A stretch of 64,000 bases of DNA from Taudactylus pleione (taxonomy: Eukaryota > Chordata > Amphibia > Anura > Myobatrachidae): the NCBI GenBank assembly GCA_031769625.1, contig JAUIMM010000001.1, positions 2,232,001 to 2,296,000 of the forward strand. Direction: 5' to 3'. The position numbers and the translations under genes were made by a program. Below the pieces are notes generated by a model. The model saw only the letters and a list, made by a program, of their open reading frames with translations. It made no database searches and was not told the origin of the DNA. This document shows, in pieces, positions 13,301 through 22,100 of this stretch (the stretch's first letter is position 1; the number at the start of each line of letters is the position of its first letter).

Positions 13301-14141
13301 GGGGTATATTTACTAAAGTGAGAGTTTTTAGAAGTGGAGATGTTGCCCATAGCAACCAATCAGATTCTACTTAACATGTAACTAGCACCTTCTAGAAGAT
13401 AATAACTAGAATCTGATTGGTTGCTATGGGCAACATCTCCACTTCTAAAAACTCTCACTTTAGTAAATTTACCCCCCAATGTCTGAGCTGGAAGTATCTA
13501 TACAACTCTGTAACTGGGAGCTTAGATTGGTCACATGGAAGTTAGTAGGATGTGGGAGAGTGACCGGCTCTCCCAGCTGTGCAGGGGACTCCCTAATATT
13601 GAGTTTCCAGGATGTTTCGGGTGACTTTGGAAAATATGTTAAATTGGTTCATGATCAAGTTGCTCTAAAATGGATCTAATAAGCTTTAGCCTCCTACAGT
13701 CACACCACACACCGTGGGCACATATATGTGACTTTAAATGCACTCGCCTACTGCATGTTATCATAATATAAAACATGTATGTCAGGGCTGGAACTGCATC
13801 ATTTTTACTGACAACCTCCATAAGTTTTACTGAAATTCATATTTATGTGTGGCCCTTTTCTTGTTACAACAACCTTAGGCTACCGGGACATTGTAGGATG
13901 CATAAACGTATCAGTAACAGTGTTGTGTCTCTTTCTGATTGCAGAGTCACTGGCAGAGTCACCAATGCCATCTACAAGCAGCGCATGTGAACCACCTGCC
14001 ATAACACCGGCAGAGTCACCAATGCCATCTACAAGCAGCGCATGTGAACCACCTGCCATAACACCAGCAGACGAGACCTGTGCCCCCGTTAGAGGATACA
14101 AAATTGTAACAACAAGGAGATGCAGGAGATCTCCCTACTAG
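1313..14141 (+). CDS. PHF7-like: PHF7/G2E3-like PHD-RING-PHD protein, copy A (10 exons)
   Basis: Joined exons 1313-1326, 3427-3488, 4833-4930, 5588-5689, 7159-7283, 7643-7802, 8689-8795, 11967-12083, 12661-12797 and 13945-14141 total 1,119 nt: 372 codons plus TAG. Every intron is GT-AG and every phase joins. The protein opens with a basic stretch (RKRKRK, residues 5-10, likely nuclear), then an extended PHD module (about 27-142, CxxC at 27-30, HHYC, CTVC, HFPCG, CTKH), a RING-like Cys/His module (155-203) and a third PHD-like finger (265-296), then a Ser/Pro-rich tail. This order is that of PHF7 and the N-terminal half of G2E3; no HECT domain is visible, and the length is close to mammalian PHF7. 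Family knowledge: PHF7 reads histone H3 and acts as a RING-type ubiquitin ligase in male germ cells. Ligase activity here is inferred. The last exon is the least certain part; an alternative acidic exon lies at 21918. Confidence 0.85.
2141..2402. mobile_element. Short inverted-repeat MITE in intron 1, copy A
   Basis: Arms of about 75 bp at 2141-2215 and 2325-2402 are near reverse complements (shared core GAAAGA-CCCAGACCATGAGTG). Total length is about 262 bp with no coding content. The rest of intron 1 (1327-3426) is AT-rich with nothing else recognised. Confidence 0.65.
3427..3488 (+). CDS. PHF7-like: PHF7-like copy A, exon 2 (basic N-terminus)
   Basis: 62 nt between tttgtttag and gtaagaga. 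It encodes the basic KRKRK run and a Ser/Ala/Pro linker and ends in phase 1; the split codon with exon 3 is Glu26. Copy B differs by one silent change in a Ser codon. Confidence 0.85.
3985..4225. repeat. GC-rich interspersed repeat in intron 2, copy A
   Basis: Contains an ACTCCCGGAGCGTCC...GAGGCTCCC section and a mirror-like part around ATGATGGCC / GGGGCCACGATGA. Related sequence occurs at 41230-41500 and 41617-41850, so this is a dispersed family of unknown class. Confidence 0.5.
4631..4752 (-). mobile_element. V-SINE-type core fragment, copy A
   Basis: Read on the minus strand, the stretch with AGTTTGCATGTTCTCC followed by GTGGGTTT and a Cys-less GC-poor tail matches the conserved central domain known from vertebrate V-SINEs (zebrafish DANA, shark HE1). 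It is followed by a degraded end and carries no tRNA-like head that I can recognise. Confidence 0.6.
4833..4930 (+). CDS. PHF7-like: PHF7-like copy A, exon 3 (first zinc ligands)
   Basis: 98 nt, acceptor ttccacag, donor gtatat. It encodes residues 27-58, starting CVFC and ending HHYCL, the first zinc-binding part of the extended PHD finger. It ends in phase 0. Confidence 0.92.
4975..5333. mobile_element. hAT-like MITE in intron 3, copy A
   Basis: Left end CAGGGTGGGACTGGCCCAC, right end mirrored (GCCCCAGTATGACAC). It is related to the element at 27129-27493, which carries a clear 8-bp target duplication. Confidence 0.6.
5588..5689 (+). CDS. PHF7-like: PHF7-like copy A, exon 4
   Basis: 102 nt (34 codons, phase 0 both sides), acceptor gatccag, donor gtgaggg. 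It encodes residues 59-92 with the RGRDSHGFYGF segment and the DVRKAARRAAEM helix that links the two halves of the extended PHD module in PHF7/G2E3 proteins. Confidence 0.92.
5834..6202. mobile_element. Multi-hairpin MITE in intron 4, copy A
   Basis: Imperfect inverted ends AAAGTTGGGTACACACT and GTGTGTACCTGGCTTT enclose 369 bp of successive short palindromes (for example around 5873-5896, 6040-6075 and 6145-6185). No coding content. Confidence 0.6.
6331..7060. mobile_element. GGGATGCC-type non-autonomous element with internal array, copy A
   Basis: Ends are imperfect inverted repeats built from GGGATGCCAGCACTCAG and its mirror near 7000-7060. The interior is dominated by a 27-bp tandem array. 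A relative without the array lies at 36330-36690. Confidence 0.5.
6431..6912 (+). repeat. 27-bp tandem array, copy A
   Basis: About 18 units of CCTGTCCCTCCCTCCCCACAG plus CCTAAA. Because 27 is divisible by three, both strands stay open for more than 80 codons, but the deduced nonapeptide repeat (SLNLSLPPH-like) is an artefact of the array. Confidence 0.9.
7159..7283 (+). CDS. PHF7-like: PHF7-like copy A, exon 5 (second half of ePHD)
   Basis: 125 nt, acceptor gtttgcag, donor gtgagt. It encodes residues 93-133 and part of Pro134, with CTVC, HC, C and HFPCGQEKG zinc-ligand spacing. It is identical in copy B. Confidence 0.94.
7643..7802 (+). CDS. PHF7-like: PHF7-like copy A, exon 6 (RING-like module)
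   Basis: 160 nt, acceptor cttatag, donor gtaagt. It completes the extended PHD (FCTKHRP, residues 136-142) and opens the RING-like module with CTIC (155-158), CPCC (173-176), H182 and C185. Copy B differs by one silent Pro codon. Confidence 0.94.
8689..8795 (+). CDS. PHF7-like: PHF7-like copy A, exon 7 (end of RING-like module)
   Basis: 107 nt, acceptor tattacag, donor gtatat. It encodes residues 188-222 and part of Arg223, including CPIC (200-203), the last RING-like ligand pair, and the FQKEMVRMGIYIPHR stretch strongly conserved in this family. Confidence 0.94.
9248..9772 (+). repeat. 34-bp tandem array, copy A
   Basis: About 15 units with core ACTAATGTAATGCTATAAGC followed by AACATGTGCCCAAT. 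It lies in intron 7. Units are nearly identical, so the array is young or homogenised. Confidence 0.95.
9973..10556 (+). repeat. 29-bp tandem array, copy A
   Basis: About 20 units of CGCAGTAACACCACAGTGTA plus GGTAACACT. Minus-strand reading frames of up to 257 codons arise only because three units equal 29 codons. Confidence 0.95.
10557..11966. other. Intron 7 remainder, copy A
   Basis: Unique-looking sequence with fragments of interspersed repeats (for example around 10910-11060, with partial similarity to 35830-35970 through a GCAGTAGACTCTGGC-type segment). No coding exon recognised. Confidence 0.4.
11967..12083 (+). CDS. PHF7-like: PHF7-like copy A, exon 8
   Basis: 117 nt, acceptor ccttacag, donor gtaaat. 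It completes Arg223 and encodes DAAWEREDNAYRELLQVHQR and a Cys-containing segment (CDVEPCLC). This matches the family's linker between the RING-like module and the third finger. Splice phase 2 on both sides fits. Confidence 0.9.
12661..12797 (+). CDS. PHF7-like: PHF7-like copy A, exon 9 (third PHD-like finger)
   Basis: 137 nt, acceptor cccctttcag, donor gtgagt. It encodes residues 263-307: CQCC, GTHLTC, W291 and CADC give the third finger. It ends in phase 1 after an acidic PEDEE run and joins exon 10 (Glu) or, alternatively, the exon-like sequence at 21918 (Asp). Confidence 0.92.
13311..13475. mobile_element. Palindromic MITE in intron 9
   Basis: 165 bp with near-perfect arms of about 70 bp. 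The ends GGGGTATATTTACTAAAGTG and its mirror enclose GCAACCAATCAGATTCTA and the matching TAGAATCTGATTGGTTGC. A related but distinct element lies at 38455. Confidence 0.85.
13945..14141 (+). CDS. PHF7-like: PHF7-like copy A, exon 10 (predicted terminal exon)
   Basis: Acceptor ctgattgcag. It opens in the frame required by exon 9 and runs to TAG at 14139-14141. It contains two perfect 57-bp tandem units (13953-14009 and 14010-14066), each coding a 19-residue Ser/Pro-rich block, AESPMPSTSSACEPPAITP. A third, diverged EPPAVTSAG-like block lies just past the stop in another frame, so a small indel may have shortened this exon. No strong poly(A) signal follows closely. Confidence 0.65.
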
Positions 14142-15000
14142 CTCCGGAACCCCCGGCAGTAACATCAGCAGGGAGATAAGGTATAACACATCAACAATGT
14201 ATAGGAGGACAGGGACAAGGTCTACACCAGATGGTTACCATGCAATAGGTCACTAGGGACAAAAGGTCAACAGGTACAATATGTCAATAGCATACAAGGT
14301 CGACAGGGTTTAAAAGGTCGCCAGGTTCAAACAGTTGACACACATGGTCAACATTTTTTTTTTACTTTAACCCTTATGTGCGGTCACTAGGCGTTGGCCA
14401 TACTATAGCACAGAGCCATCCTTCCAGTGGAAGTGTCATTGTCATGTAGACTGACCTCCGCGCTCGCACACAGCATGCAGACGCAGATGGGGGGCCAGTG
14501 TTAGACGTAGCATTTGCAGCCACCATGGGGTGGGTGTAAGTCCTGATACTAATGATGATGGCTATGGATGGAAATACAGTGGGCGGCCCTGTTTTCCACA
14601 TGCAGACACACGGATGTTCAGCATAAACAGGCAGAGGCTTGCATTAGCAGAATGAATTAGGCAGACCGCCATGGCCGGATGGCAGAATCAGGACCTATGT
14701 GCCTGGCCAGCCTGGGCTTTGTAGTGTAACTCCCTCTTCAGTGTCCATTGGCTCAAGTAGGTTCCATCAATCGCAACAGGTGTGTTTCCTTTTACTTCCC
14801 TGACAGAGAGGTGACGATCACCCAGCCCCAGGCGCTATAATCACACAGTTATAGTATTAAAAAACAGTTTTATTAGACTGGAGCATTTCTAGTCCATATA
14901 ACCAGGGGCTGGCTGGCAACTTTCAGCCTGGGGGGCAGATGCAAGCAAGTGTCCAGGCTTTTCTACCAGTGCATGCATCTGGAATAATGGTCTGTAAGTG
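14142..15000. other. Region after exon 10
   Basis: A degenerate GGTCGACAGG / AGGTCAACAGG-type short repeat at about 14250-14345, otherwise nothing recognised. Weak poly(A)-like hexamers (ATTAAA at 14856, AATAAA at 15213) lie rather far from the stop. Confidence 0.35.
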
Positions 15001-15160
15001 TGGTTTGCCTAATATGGGTGTGGTTTGCCTAATGTGGGTGCAGTTTGCCTAATGTGGGTGCGGTTTGCCTAATGTGGGTGTGGTTTGCCTAATGTGGGAG
15101 CGGTTTGCCTAATGTGGGTGCAGTTTGCCTAATGTGGGTGCAGTTTGCCTAATGTAGGTG
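15001..15160 (+). repeat. 20-bp tandem array (8 units)
   Basis: Eight consecutive units of the type CGGTTTGCCTAATGTGGGTG, exact 20-bp period, with a few substitutions. Confidence 0.93.
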
Positions 15161-16529
15161 TGGTTTAAAAAGTTATTGAAATCAGTGAAAAATTGTTATG
15201 ACAACGGACTATAAATAAATACATCATATACCAGCCTCATTTTACTAAGCTGAACTATTCTAGTGACCAACACACAATACAGGGAGCACTCTAGTGACCG
15301 ATACACAATACAAGGAACACTCTAGTGATCGATAAACAATGCAGGAACTATTCTAATACAAAGCAGGGACCATTCTACTGCATATGTAAAAAATACTAAT
15401 CTCTTTTTCCTCCACTAGGGGGCACAGGGATGAGACACACATCAGGAGCCGCAAGCCGCAGCCGGTGCTCATCGGGGGAAGCAAGGTAAGCAGGTATGCT
15501 GGGAGTTGTGGGTTAGCAGCTTTCACCACCAGAACAGGAGACCTCTGGCACCTCTATGGGTGCTGGCAGTGTGGGCTCCCAGTCTAACCACACTCACCAC
15601 TAGACCACCATGGATTTTTATATGGAGCAGGGGCTGCTTCATAGCAGTGGCGGCCATGTTCCCTGAGAGTTATATTTAGAAAAGGGATAAGGAGTTGTTG
15701 GTGGTGGGCGCACAAATAGAAATAAATATTAAATAAAATATAACTTTTATTGGTTAATACCTAAAATAGATGTACCCTATTGGAAAGGGAATAAACAGTG
15801 AAATATAAGGATTAAAATTGATATCAAACAAAACACACATATACATAAAAAGGAAGGCAGATCCACTGATGTATTGTTGCGCGGGGTGTAACTACACCCA
15901 AATGACTATAAATGTTAATAAATCAATTAATCATATATATATATCAAGATTACAAATTGTTCCTATCTATTATAGATGCTATGTATACCAGCGGCATGAG
16001 TAAATATTGCATCCAATATAATAGTATTGACACACCAAATTTATTAGAGGGGGAAATTCATATATAAATCCCCTGTTAGTTGTAAGTAGGGACTCTTTAT
16101 AATGGTGGTTTGTCAGCCTTAACACCGGGTTATCACTGTGTTATTATACTGATCTATTATCAAATGGGTAGTAGCAATCTCATTGTAACACACTCATGTA
16201 ATACACTGAGGTTCATTGTGTGGGGGAATATATAGGAGCAGAATATTAATTTATAACCACAATTCCCCAAATGATTATCTTTAATATGGATAGCATATCC
16301 TTGTTGGATTAGTGTGACAGCACGTTTATCATGCTACTAACTTAATTGTTGTAGTGGGCCAGTTGTTACCAGTTCACAACAGTAGCAGCAGATTGCTACT
16401 ATCAGTTACACTATATGCAAGTGAAAAGTGATTCAGGTTTTATAAGTATCACGCTGTGTGTCATAAATCTGCTTAGGGTACACAACAGCTCCCAACATAG
16501 CAGTCTCAACTTATCAATTCTATTACTTA

Positions 16530-16929
16530 TGCTGGGCATACACGGCAAGATAAAATGTCTGTCAGACCGACAGACATTTTATCTGGCCGGCTGCCAGCCG
16601 CAGATATCTGCGGCATACACTGTGAGAGAAATCTCACAGTGTATAGCCCGACATCCGCGCTCCGCCCCCGGGGGAGGACACATTTCCCTGTTCCTTCCGT
16701 AGTAAGGAACACAGGAAATGTCCATCTGTCGGCTGCGCTGGGCATACACTGCCCAATGTGGCCGACAGTTACCGGGTAAATATCGCATCGGACGGGCATG
16801 CTGGACAATCCAGCATGCCCGACCGAGCAATATTTAACCCTCAGTCACCACCCCCCACGCTACAATTATCGCGGCGATCCGCCGATATCGGGCAGAACGT
16901 CCCGATAATTGCAGCGTGTATGGCCAGCA
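16530..16929. mobile_element. Multi-hairpin Harbinger-like MITE
   Basis: Ends TGCTGGGCATACACG and its mirror CGTGTATGGCCAGCA are flanked by TTA at 16527-16529 and 16930-16932, the three-base target typical of PIF/Harbinger. The interior is almost wholly consecutive hairpins (for example 16549-16583, 16614-16643, 16678-16722, 16770-16843, 16865-16912). Confidence 0.75.
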
Positions 16930-17490
16930 TTAGAGACCGAATGACATACTAATCTGCAACAATCTATTTTATGCATTTAGTATCAATTTGTTAGAATCTG
17001 ACACAGTGCATACTGTCATTATCTTCAGTGTTACACTGTGTGAGGTCCAAATGTTCAGGGCACACAACACATTGTGGTATATTGATGTCAGCTTTTTAGC
17101 TTTAATAACACAGCTGACCATATATTGCTCTATAACAATGTGTCCTATTCTGCAGTATCAGCCTGATGGTAATTATCGGCTATGCAGAATATTATCCTGA
17201 GGTAGTTGGACCTAATACATGCTGCTACATAGCATCTTTCAGTCAAAAAGGTGTAGACGTATTATCCCTTTCAACAAACAACAAACAACATGGAGCTGCC
17301 AGTGACGCCGACGCGCGCGTTTCACTATAAGCAGCTTTTTCAAAGCTGAACCCGATTGTTCAGCTCGACCAGCTATTTATTCTAGTTTGAAACTCCAATC
17401 ATGTTGGTATCCCATGTCACATGGTATCCCCATCCAATAGGGGATAGCCCTCATCAGTAGTCACATGTATTATCACATGATTCATGCAGT

Positions 17491-17947
17491 GAGTCATAGA
17501 AACTACTGCCGATCATGTGATCGGAATTACGGCCAATAGGAAAGGGGGTGTGTTCATTCATCTGTGTTGTAAACACATTACTAAAATGAGCCGTCCGTCT
17601 AGTAACTGGGAGGTAAACAGTGATGTTCGATTTAAAACTTATTAGTGTCAATAGAAAAACGAGTCATAGACATATTACTGCCAATCATATAAACATATTG
17701 CTGAAACGAGCAGTCCATTAGGTAACTGGTAAGTGGACATTGATAATCAATTAAAACCTCTAAATATCAATAAAGAGGTGAGTCATAAACATTGCTGCCG
17801 ATCGTATGATCGAAATACCAGCCAATAGGAAAGGGGGTATGTTCATTCATCTGTTTTATAAATAGATTGCTAAAACGAGTCATTCGTTTAATAATTAGTA
17901 AGTGGGCAATAATTTTCGGTTTAAAACCCATAAATATCATTAGGGAT
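17491..17947 (+). repeat. Three diverged tandem units of ~120-170 bp
   Basis: Units start near 17491, 17661 and 17780, each with GAGTCATA followed by an ACTGCC(G/A)ATC motif, an ACTAAAA(T/C)GAG-like block and a TAAAAC block. The middle unit lacks about 50 bp. Confidence 0.7.
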
Positions 17948-20328
17948 CTATATATTTATGATTGAAAAAGCACAAAATATAAACATAACATTAAAAATAG
18001 GAGAATTTATTTATTGGTGTGTTGCAAGTGATCAATGTGATACTTATATGATTCCCTTGATAAATATAAACAAGAAGAAGGGATAAATAAGTGGGATGTA
18101 AATAAAATTATCATATTATGGATGTGTTGATAAAAGTGCAAGCTTGAGTGAGGTAGTCATTAGTGAGGAAAAATAGTGAAAAATACTGACAACATGATAA
18201 AAACTAATTGTGAAAAGAAAAAAAGGAGGGGAAATGTAAAAAAAATAAATAAATTATATGTGATACAGAGACTGCTTTATTTCTTGAATCAATTACTCAA
18301 TTGTATAGTAGTATACAATTAAATTCTATCCATATAGACTCAATGGTGCTTGTTAAATGCATCATAATAAATCATTGCTGTACAATCAATGTTTACATAC
18401 TATCTCATTGAATTGTGTTCATACCATATGATATTATGGGTGATAGTTCATAATGAGCCACTTCTAATGTTAGCAATGTCCCCAATCTCCTATATTATAG
18501 GGATGGTATCCATGATCTTTAAGAATTGAAGGGAGTCATTCACATAATATTATAGGTGGTAAAGCAGGAATAACCACTTCCTTCTTAATGGTAATGATGT
18601 CCCTAATTCACCATGTTGGAAAGATAATATATAAATGGTTTTAAAAAATGAAAGAAATGGGGCATAGCTGTTTGCTTCATTTAGCCCTCCCGGGTACAAG
18701 CTGTTCATTAGGAAGATCATTTTAGTTTCCCATTTCAACAACTCACGATCCAAGTCTCCTCCTCTATTAATATTCTGCTCCTATATATTCCCCCACACAA
18801 TGAACCTCAGTGTATTACATGAGTGTGTTACAATGAGATTGATACTACCCATTTGATAATAGATCAGTATAAGAACACAGTGATAACCCGGTGTTAAGGC
18901 TGATAAACCACCATTATAAAGAATTCCCTACTTACAACTAACAGGGGATTGATATATGAATTTCCCCCTCTAATAAATTTGGTGTGTCAATACTATTATA
19001 TTGGATGCAATATTTACTCATGCCGCTGGTATACATAGCATCTATAATAGATAGGAACAATTTGTAATCTTGACATATATATATATGATTAATTGATTTA
19101 TTAACCTTTATAGTCATTTAGGTGTAGTTACACCCCACGCAAAAATACATCAGTGGATCTGCCTCCATTTTTATGTATATGTGTGTTTTGTTTGATATCA
19201 ATTTTAATCCTTATATTTCACTGTTTATTCCCTTTCTAAAAGGATAGATCTATTTTAGGTATATTTTATTTAATATTTAATTCTATTTATGTGTCCACCA
19301 CCAACAACTCCTTATCCCTTTTCTAAATATATGCTCTTACTTAGTTGATTAGGGCTGCACCCCCATCATTTTATGAACTATTGAGTTAAGATTATATAGG
19401 GGTTCATAACCAATATTAGTAGTGTGCAGATACCTTCCCCTCTTCCTTTTCCCCTTTTTTTTTCATCCCTGAGAGTTATGCCAGATGGGGGAGGCTGGAG
19501 ATTCCCTTTTTACTCCTCCCCCACCCCTAGGGGTGTGCTTTCCCTATGCAGCCATTAAGCCCCAAGCAGATCCTCCCTTCTCTCCTCCCCATCCTAGACC
19601 CTGAGCAGCCATTTTATAACATTGCCTGCCCCAGCATTGGAGAGAGAACCTGGGCTCCTGTCTCCTCTGATAGGCTGCTCCCACTTATCTCATTGCTCCT
19701 TCCTGCTGGTTAGGCTGGATTGTTGAGCTTATTTAGCCCACATTTTTCTGCATTGAGAGGTCGGTGTGTCTGTGAGTAAGTGTACGTTACTTGTGTGTCT
19801 GTACCTGCTGTTACTGGTCACTGAGAAACACCCCTTGCAGGGGCAGCTTGTGTATGTGTGTATATATATATATATACATGGGTCTCGAGAGGCCATCTTC
19901 TCCAGCAGCCTACACTATGCTCCTGCAGATAAGAATGGTCATAGTCTACTTTACTCTACAAGGCCTAACTTACCTAAATGATACAATGGCTAAGTGACAT
20001 CAGGAGGTATACTATCAGGCATACCAGCTATGTGTGTTATACATACACTGCATAGCTGACTTTCACACAATATTTTTGTGGATGGTTACCCTACCAGATA
20101 TCTCTGGATAAGGTACTTATTTCCAGGTATCCCTGAGGGAGGTCCATACACTTATCCAGGGTATGTCTCGGGTACTCCATTTTATGCAGATTGGACTCCT
20201 CCCCCTCTAAAGACACTAGTATTGGTGACTGGTCCCCTTTGCAGCACAAGAGCGTTCCCTCCCTTAAGGGGACAGCTTTGGGATGTCCCACAGTCTCCAA
20301 TGTCCCCCATGGCATGAAAGAGAAAATA

Positions 20329-20705
20329 GGATTTTTGTTCTTACCTATAAAATCCTTTTCTCTGAGTCCATGTGGGACATGGGGTCGCACGACCTTACTC
20401 CACTGGCTGGTTAGGGGTTGGTTCTGGCACCTATTTGGTCAAACAGTTCTACCCCTGCTTGTAACTGGTTCTGTGTGCCTGGTTCTTTCCTCCTCTCCTC
20501 CTACTCTCCCTGTCCTTGGCCTTTTGTTAGTATTAACTGGATGCATGAGGCAGGGGGTGGGGTATAGGGGAGGAGGAGCCTGTGCTGCTGCTTTAAACTT
20601 AACTCTTTGGTGCCCAGGCTCCTCCAGCTCCACCTATACCCAGGGGCTCTAGTGTCCCCCATATGGATTCAGAGAAAAGGATTTTACAGGTAAGAACAAA
20701 AATCC
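20329..20705. mobile_element. MITE with ~50-bp inverted ends
   Basis: GGATTTTTGTTCTTACC at the left is mirrored at the right by GGTAAGAACAAAAATCC; the match continues inward through AATCCTTTTCTCTGA. Total 377 bp. Confidence 0.75.
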
Positions 20706-21917
20706 AGTTTTAGTACCCACTATGATTTTATGTTGTGATCTAGTACTGGAGATCTTATGGATTCCATTTGCAAGATTGATGGGTGGCTGCTATATAGAAC
20801 CAGTAAGAGATCGGGGCGAGGTGAGCAGTGGGCAGTATGAGGTGACCCGTGTCCCTGTACTAATAGACTAATAATAGCTAATCGCTAGAATTGTTAGGAG
20901 CATAGCTAGTGCCACTAAAAGATACTGATTTTACACTTATTCTAGTGGCCTTAAAGATTCTGCTCTCAGGGTCATATCACGTGGAACGTTTATCACCATC
21001 CTTCTTCCTGGTTATTGTAGAACCCTCCCACACTACAGAGCCCAATGGACGGACAGTGTTGTCATTCCAGATGTTATCTGTCATCCTAAATAGGACACAA
21101 AATGTAACTCCAACATCATTTCTCTGTAACATCACCTCTGCGAGTGACCTGTTTTACTACAGCTCTGTTCTCCTGCTTATGGGTATTTGTGTTACAGAAC
21201 ATTTGCTGTTGGCTCCATGATATCAGTAAGATCTGTAGATACTTGCGAGCGGGTCTGAATCAGGCCCATTGTGCGGATATTAGGTGTGTAATGGATGCAA
21301 TGTACAGCTCAGTGCAAGTTCACTTTATGTAAAAGGGCTTCTCTGTGTACATTTATTTTCCCAAACCAACCCACTTTCCAAAAAAGCTATAATCGCCTAA
21401 TAACCATAGTAATCACCTAATAACCATAGTAAGCACCTAATAACCAAAGCCCACAGCTGACCATTACCGGCTCTGCAGTGGTATATGTCTGTCTCCACTG
21501 TGTATACATGTCAGAGACACTTTAAGGCTTGTTTACAATATGTGAGGTTCCTTTGCATTATCTATATGGCACAGTCATGGCGCTCTGACCACTTACACCA
21601 TGACATAACACTGTTAGGTGGGCGCTGTCCCCAGACCTCAGCCTTGTCAGATCATGTCTACGCATCACAGGCTGGGTTTCAGCAAATCCGTTCTGCCGGC
21701 TGCCGGCTGTGGTGTGACATGGTCCTTGTGGTTATACTGGTGCATCATGCGGTACATGGGCAGTTACATGCTGGGTGCAGAAACCATTCTATAAAGATAA
21801 AACAGTGGAATTCTCAGAAGCCTGGCTACACATATACAGTAATAAGTATCTCTATTGGGTGGAAGTGTTTAATGATGAACAGTGAGAAATCTGACTACTG
21901 TTATGTGTTGTCTGCAG
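20706..21917. other. Region before the acidic exon-like sequence
   Basis: Mostly unique-looking sequence, with a short 19-bp triplication (CCTAATAACCATAGTAATCA type) at about 21393-21449. No exon recognised. Confidence 0.35.
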
Positions 21918-22100
21918 ACTCTGTGTATGTGGAGCCTCAGCTGAAACCCGATGAACACGGAAATGATACAACGGTGACAGAATCTGTGCCCGAGGAGGAG
22001 GATGGTGGTGATGATCCTTATTATGGTGGCGCTAATGGTGATGACAACAACAACACTCATGATGATGACAGCAACAACACTCATGATGATGACGACAACA
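21918..22100 (+). CDS. Candidate alternative acidic C-terminal exon of copy A
   Basis: After the acceptor-like tgttgtctgcag, a frame opens in phase 1, matching the end of exon 9. It codes DSVYVEPQLKPDEHG, then TTVTESVPEEEDGGDDPYY and a run of Asn, His and Asp (NNNTHDDD). The amino-acid mix and the fit to exon 9 suggest an authentic former or alternative 3' exon. It runs straight into the tandem expansion, where a shortened unit at about 22098-22117 shifts the frame. The junction has not been shown; exon 10 competes for it. Confidence 0.4.

Larger units (their letters stand above)
15674..19467. mobile_element. 3.8 kb insertion with ~560-bp inverted arms
   Basis: Left arm about 15671-16247 and right arm about 18771-19331 are reverse complements at high identity (both carry GGGATAAGGAGTTGTTGG and the mirror of CAATGAACCTCAGTGTATTA). 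The direct repeat CCCTGAGAGTTAT flanks the whole interval at 15661-15673 and 19468-19480 and could be a target-site duplication. There is no coding capacity. The class is not recognised. Confidence 0.65.

Noticed and set aside
1313..14141. Full G2E3 with a HECT ligase domain
   Set aside because: Several motifs resemble G2E3 closely, but no HECT-coding exon is visible before or after the predicted stop in this window.
15419..15485. Possible extra exon of the PHF7-like gene (HRDETHIRSRKPQPVLIGGSK-like reading, cut here to its start and end: HRDETH...IGGSK)
   Set aside because: It has tag and gtaagc borders, but needs incoming phase 2 and leaves in phase 0, matching neither exon 10 nor the sequence at 21918.
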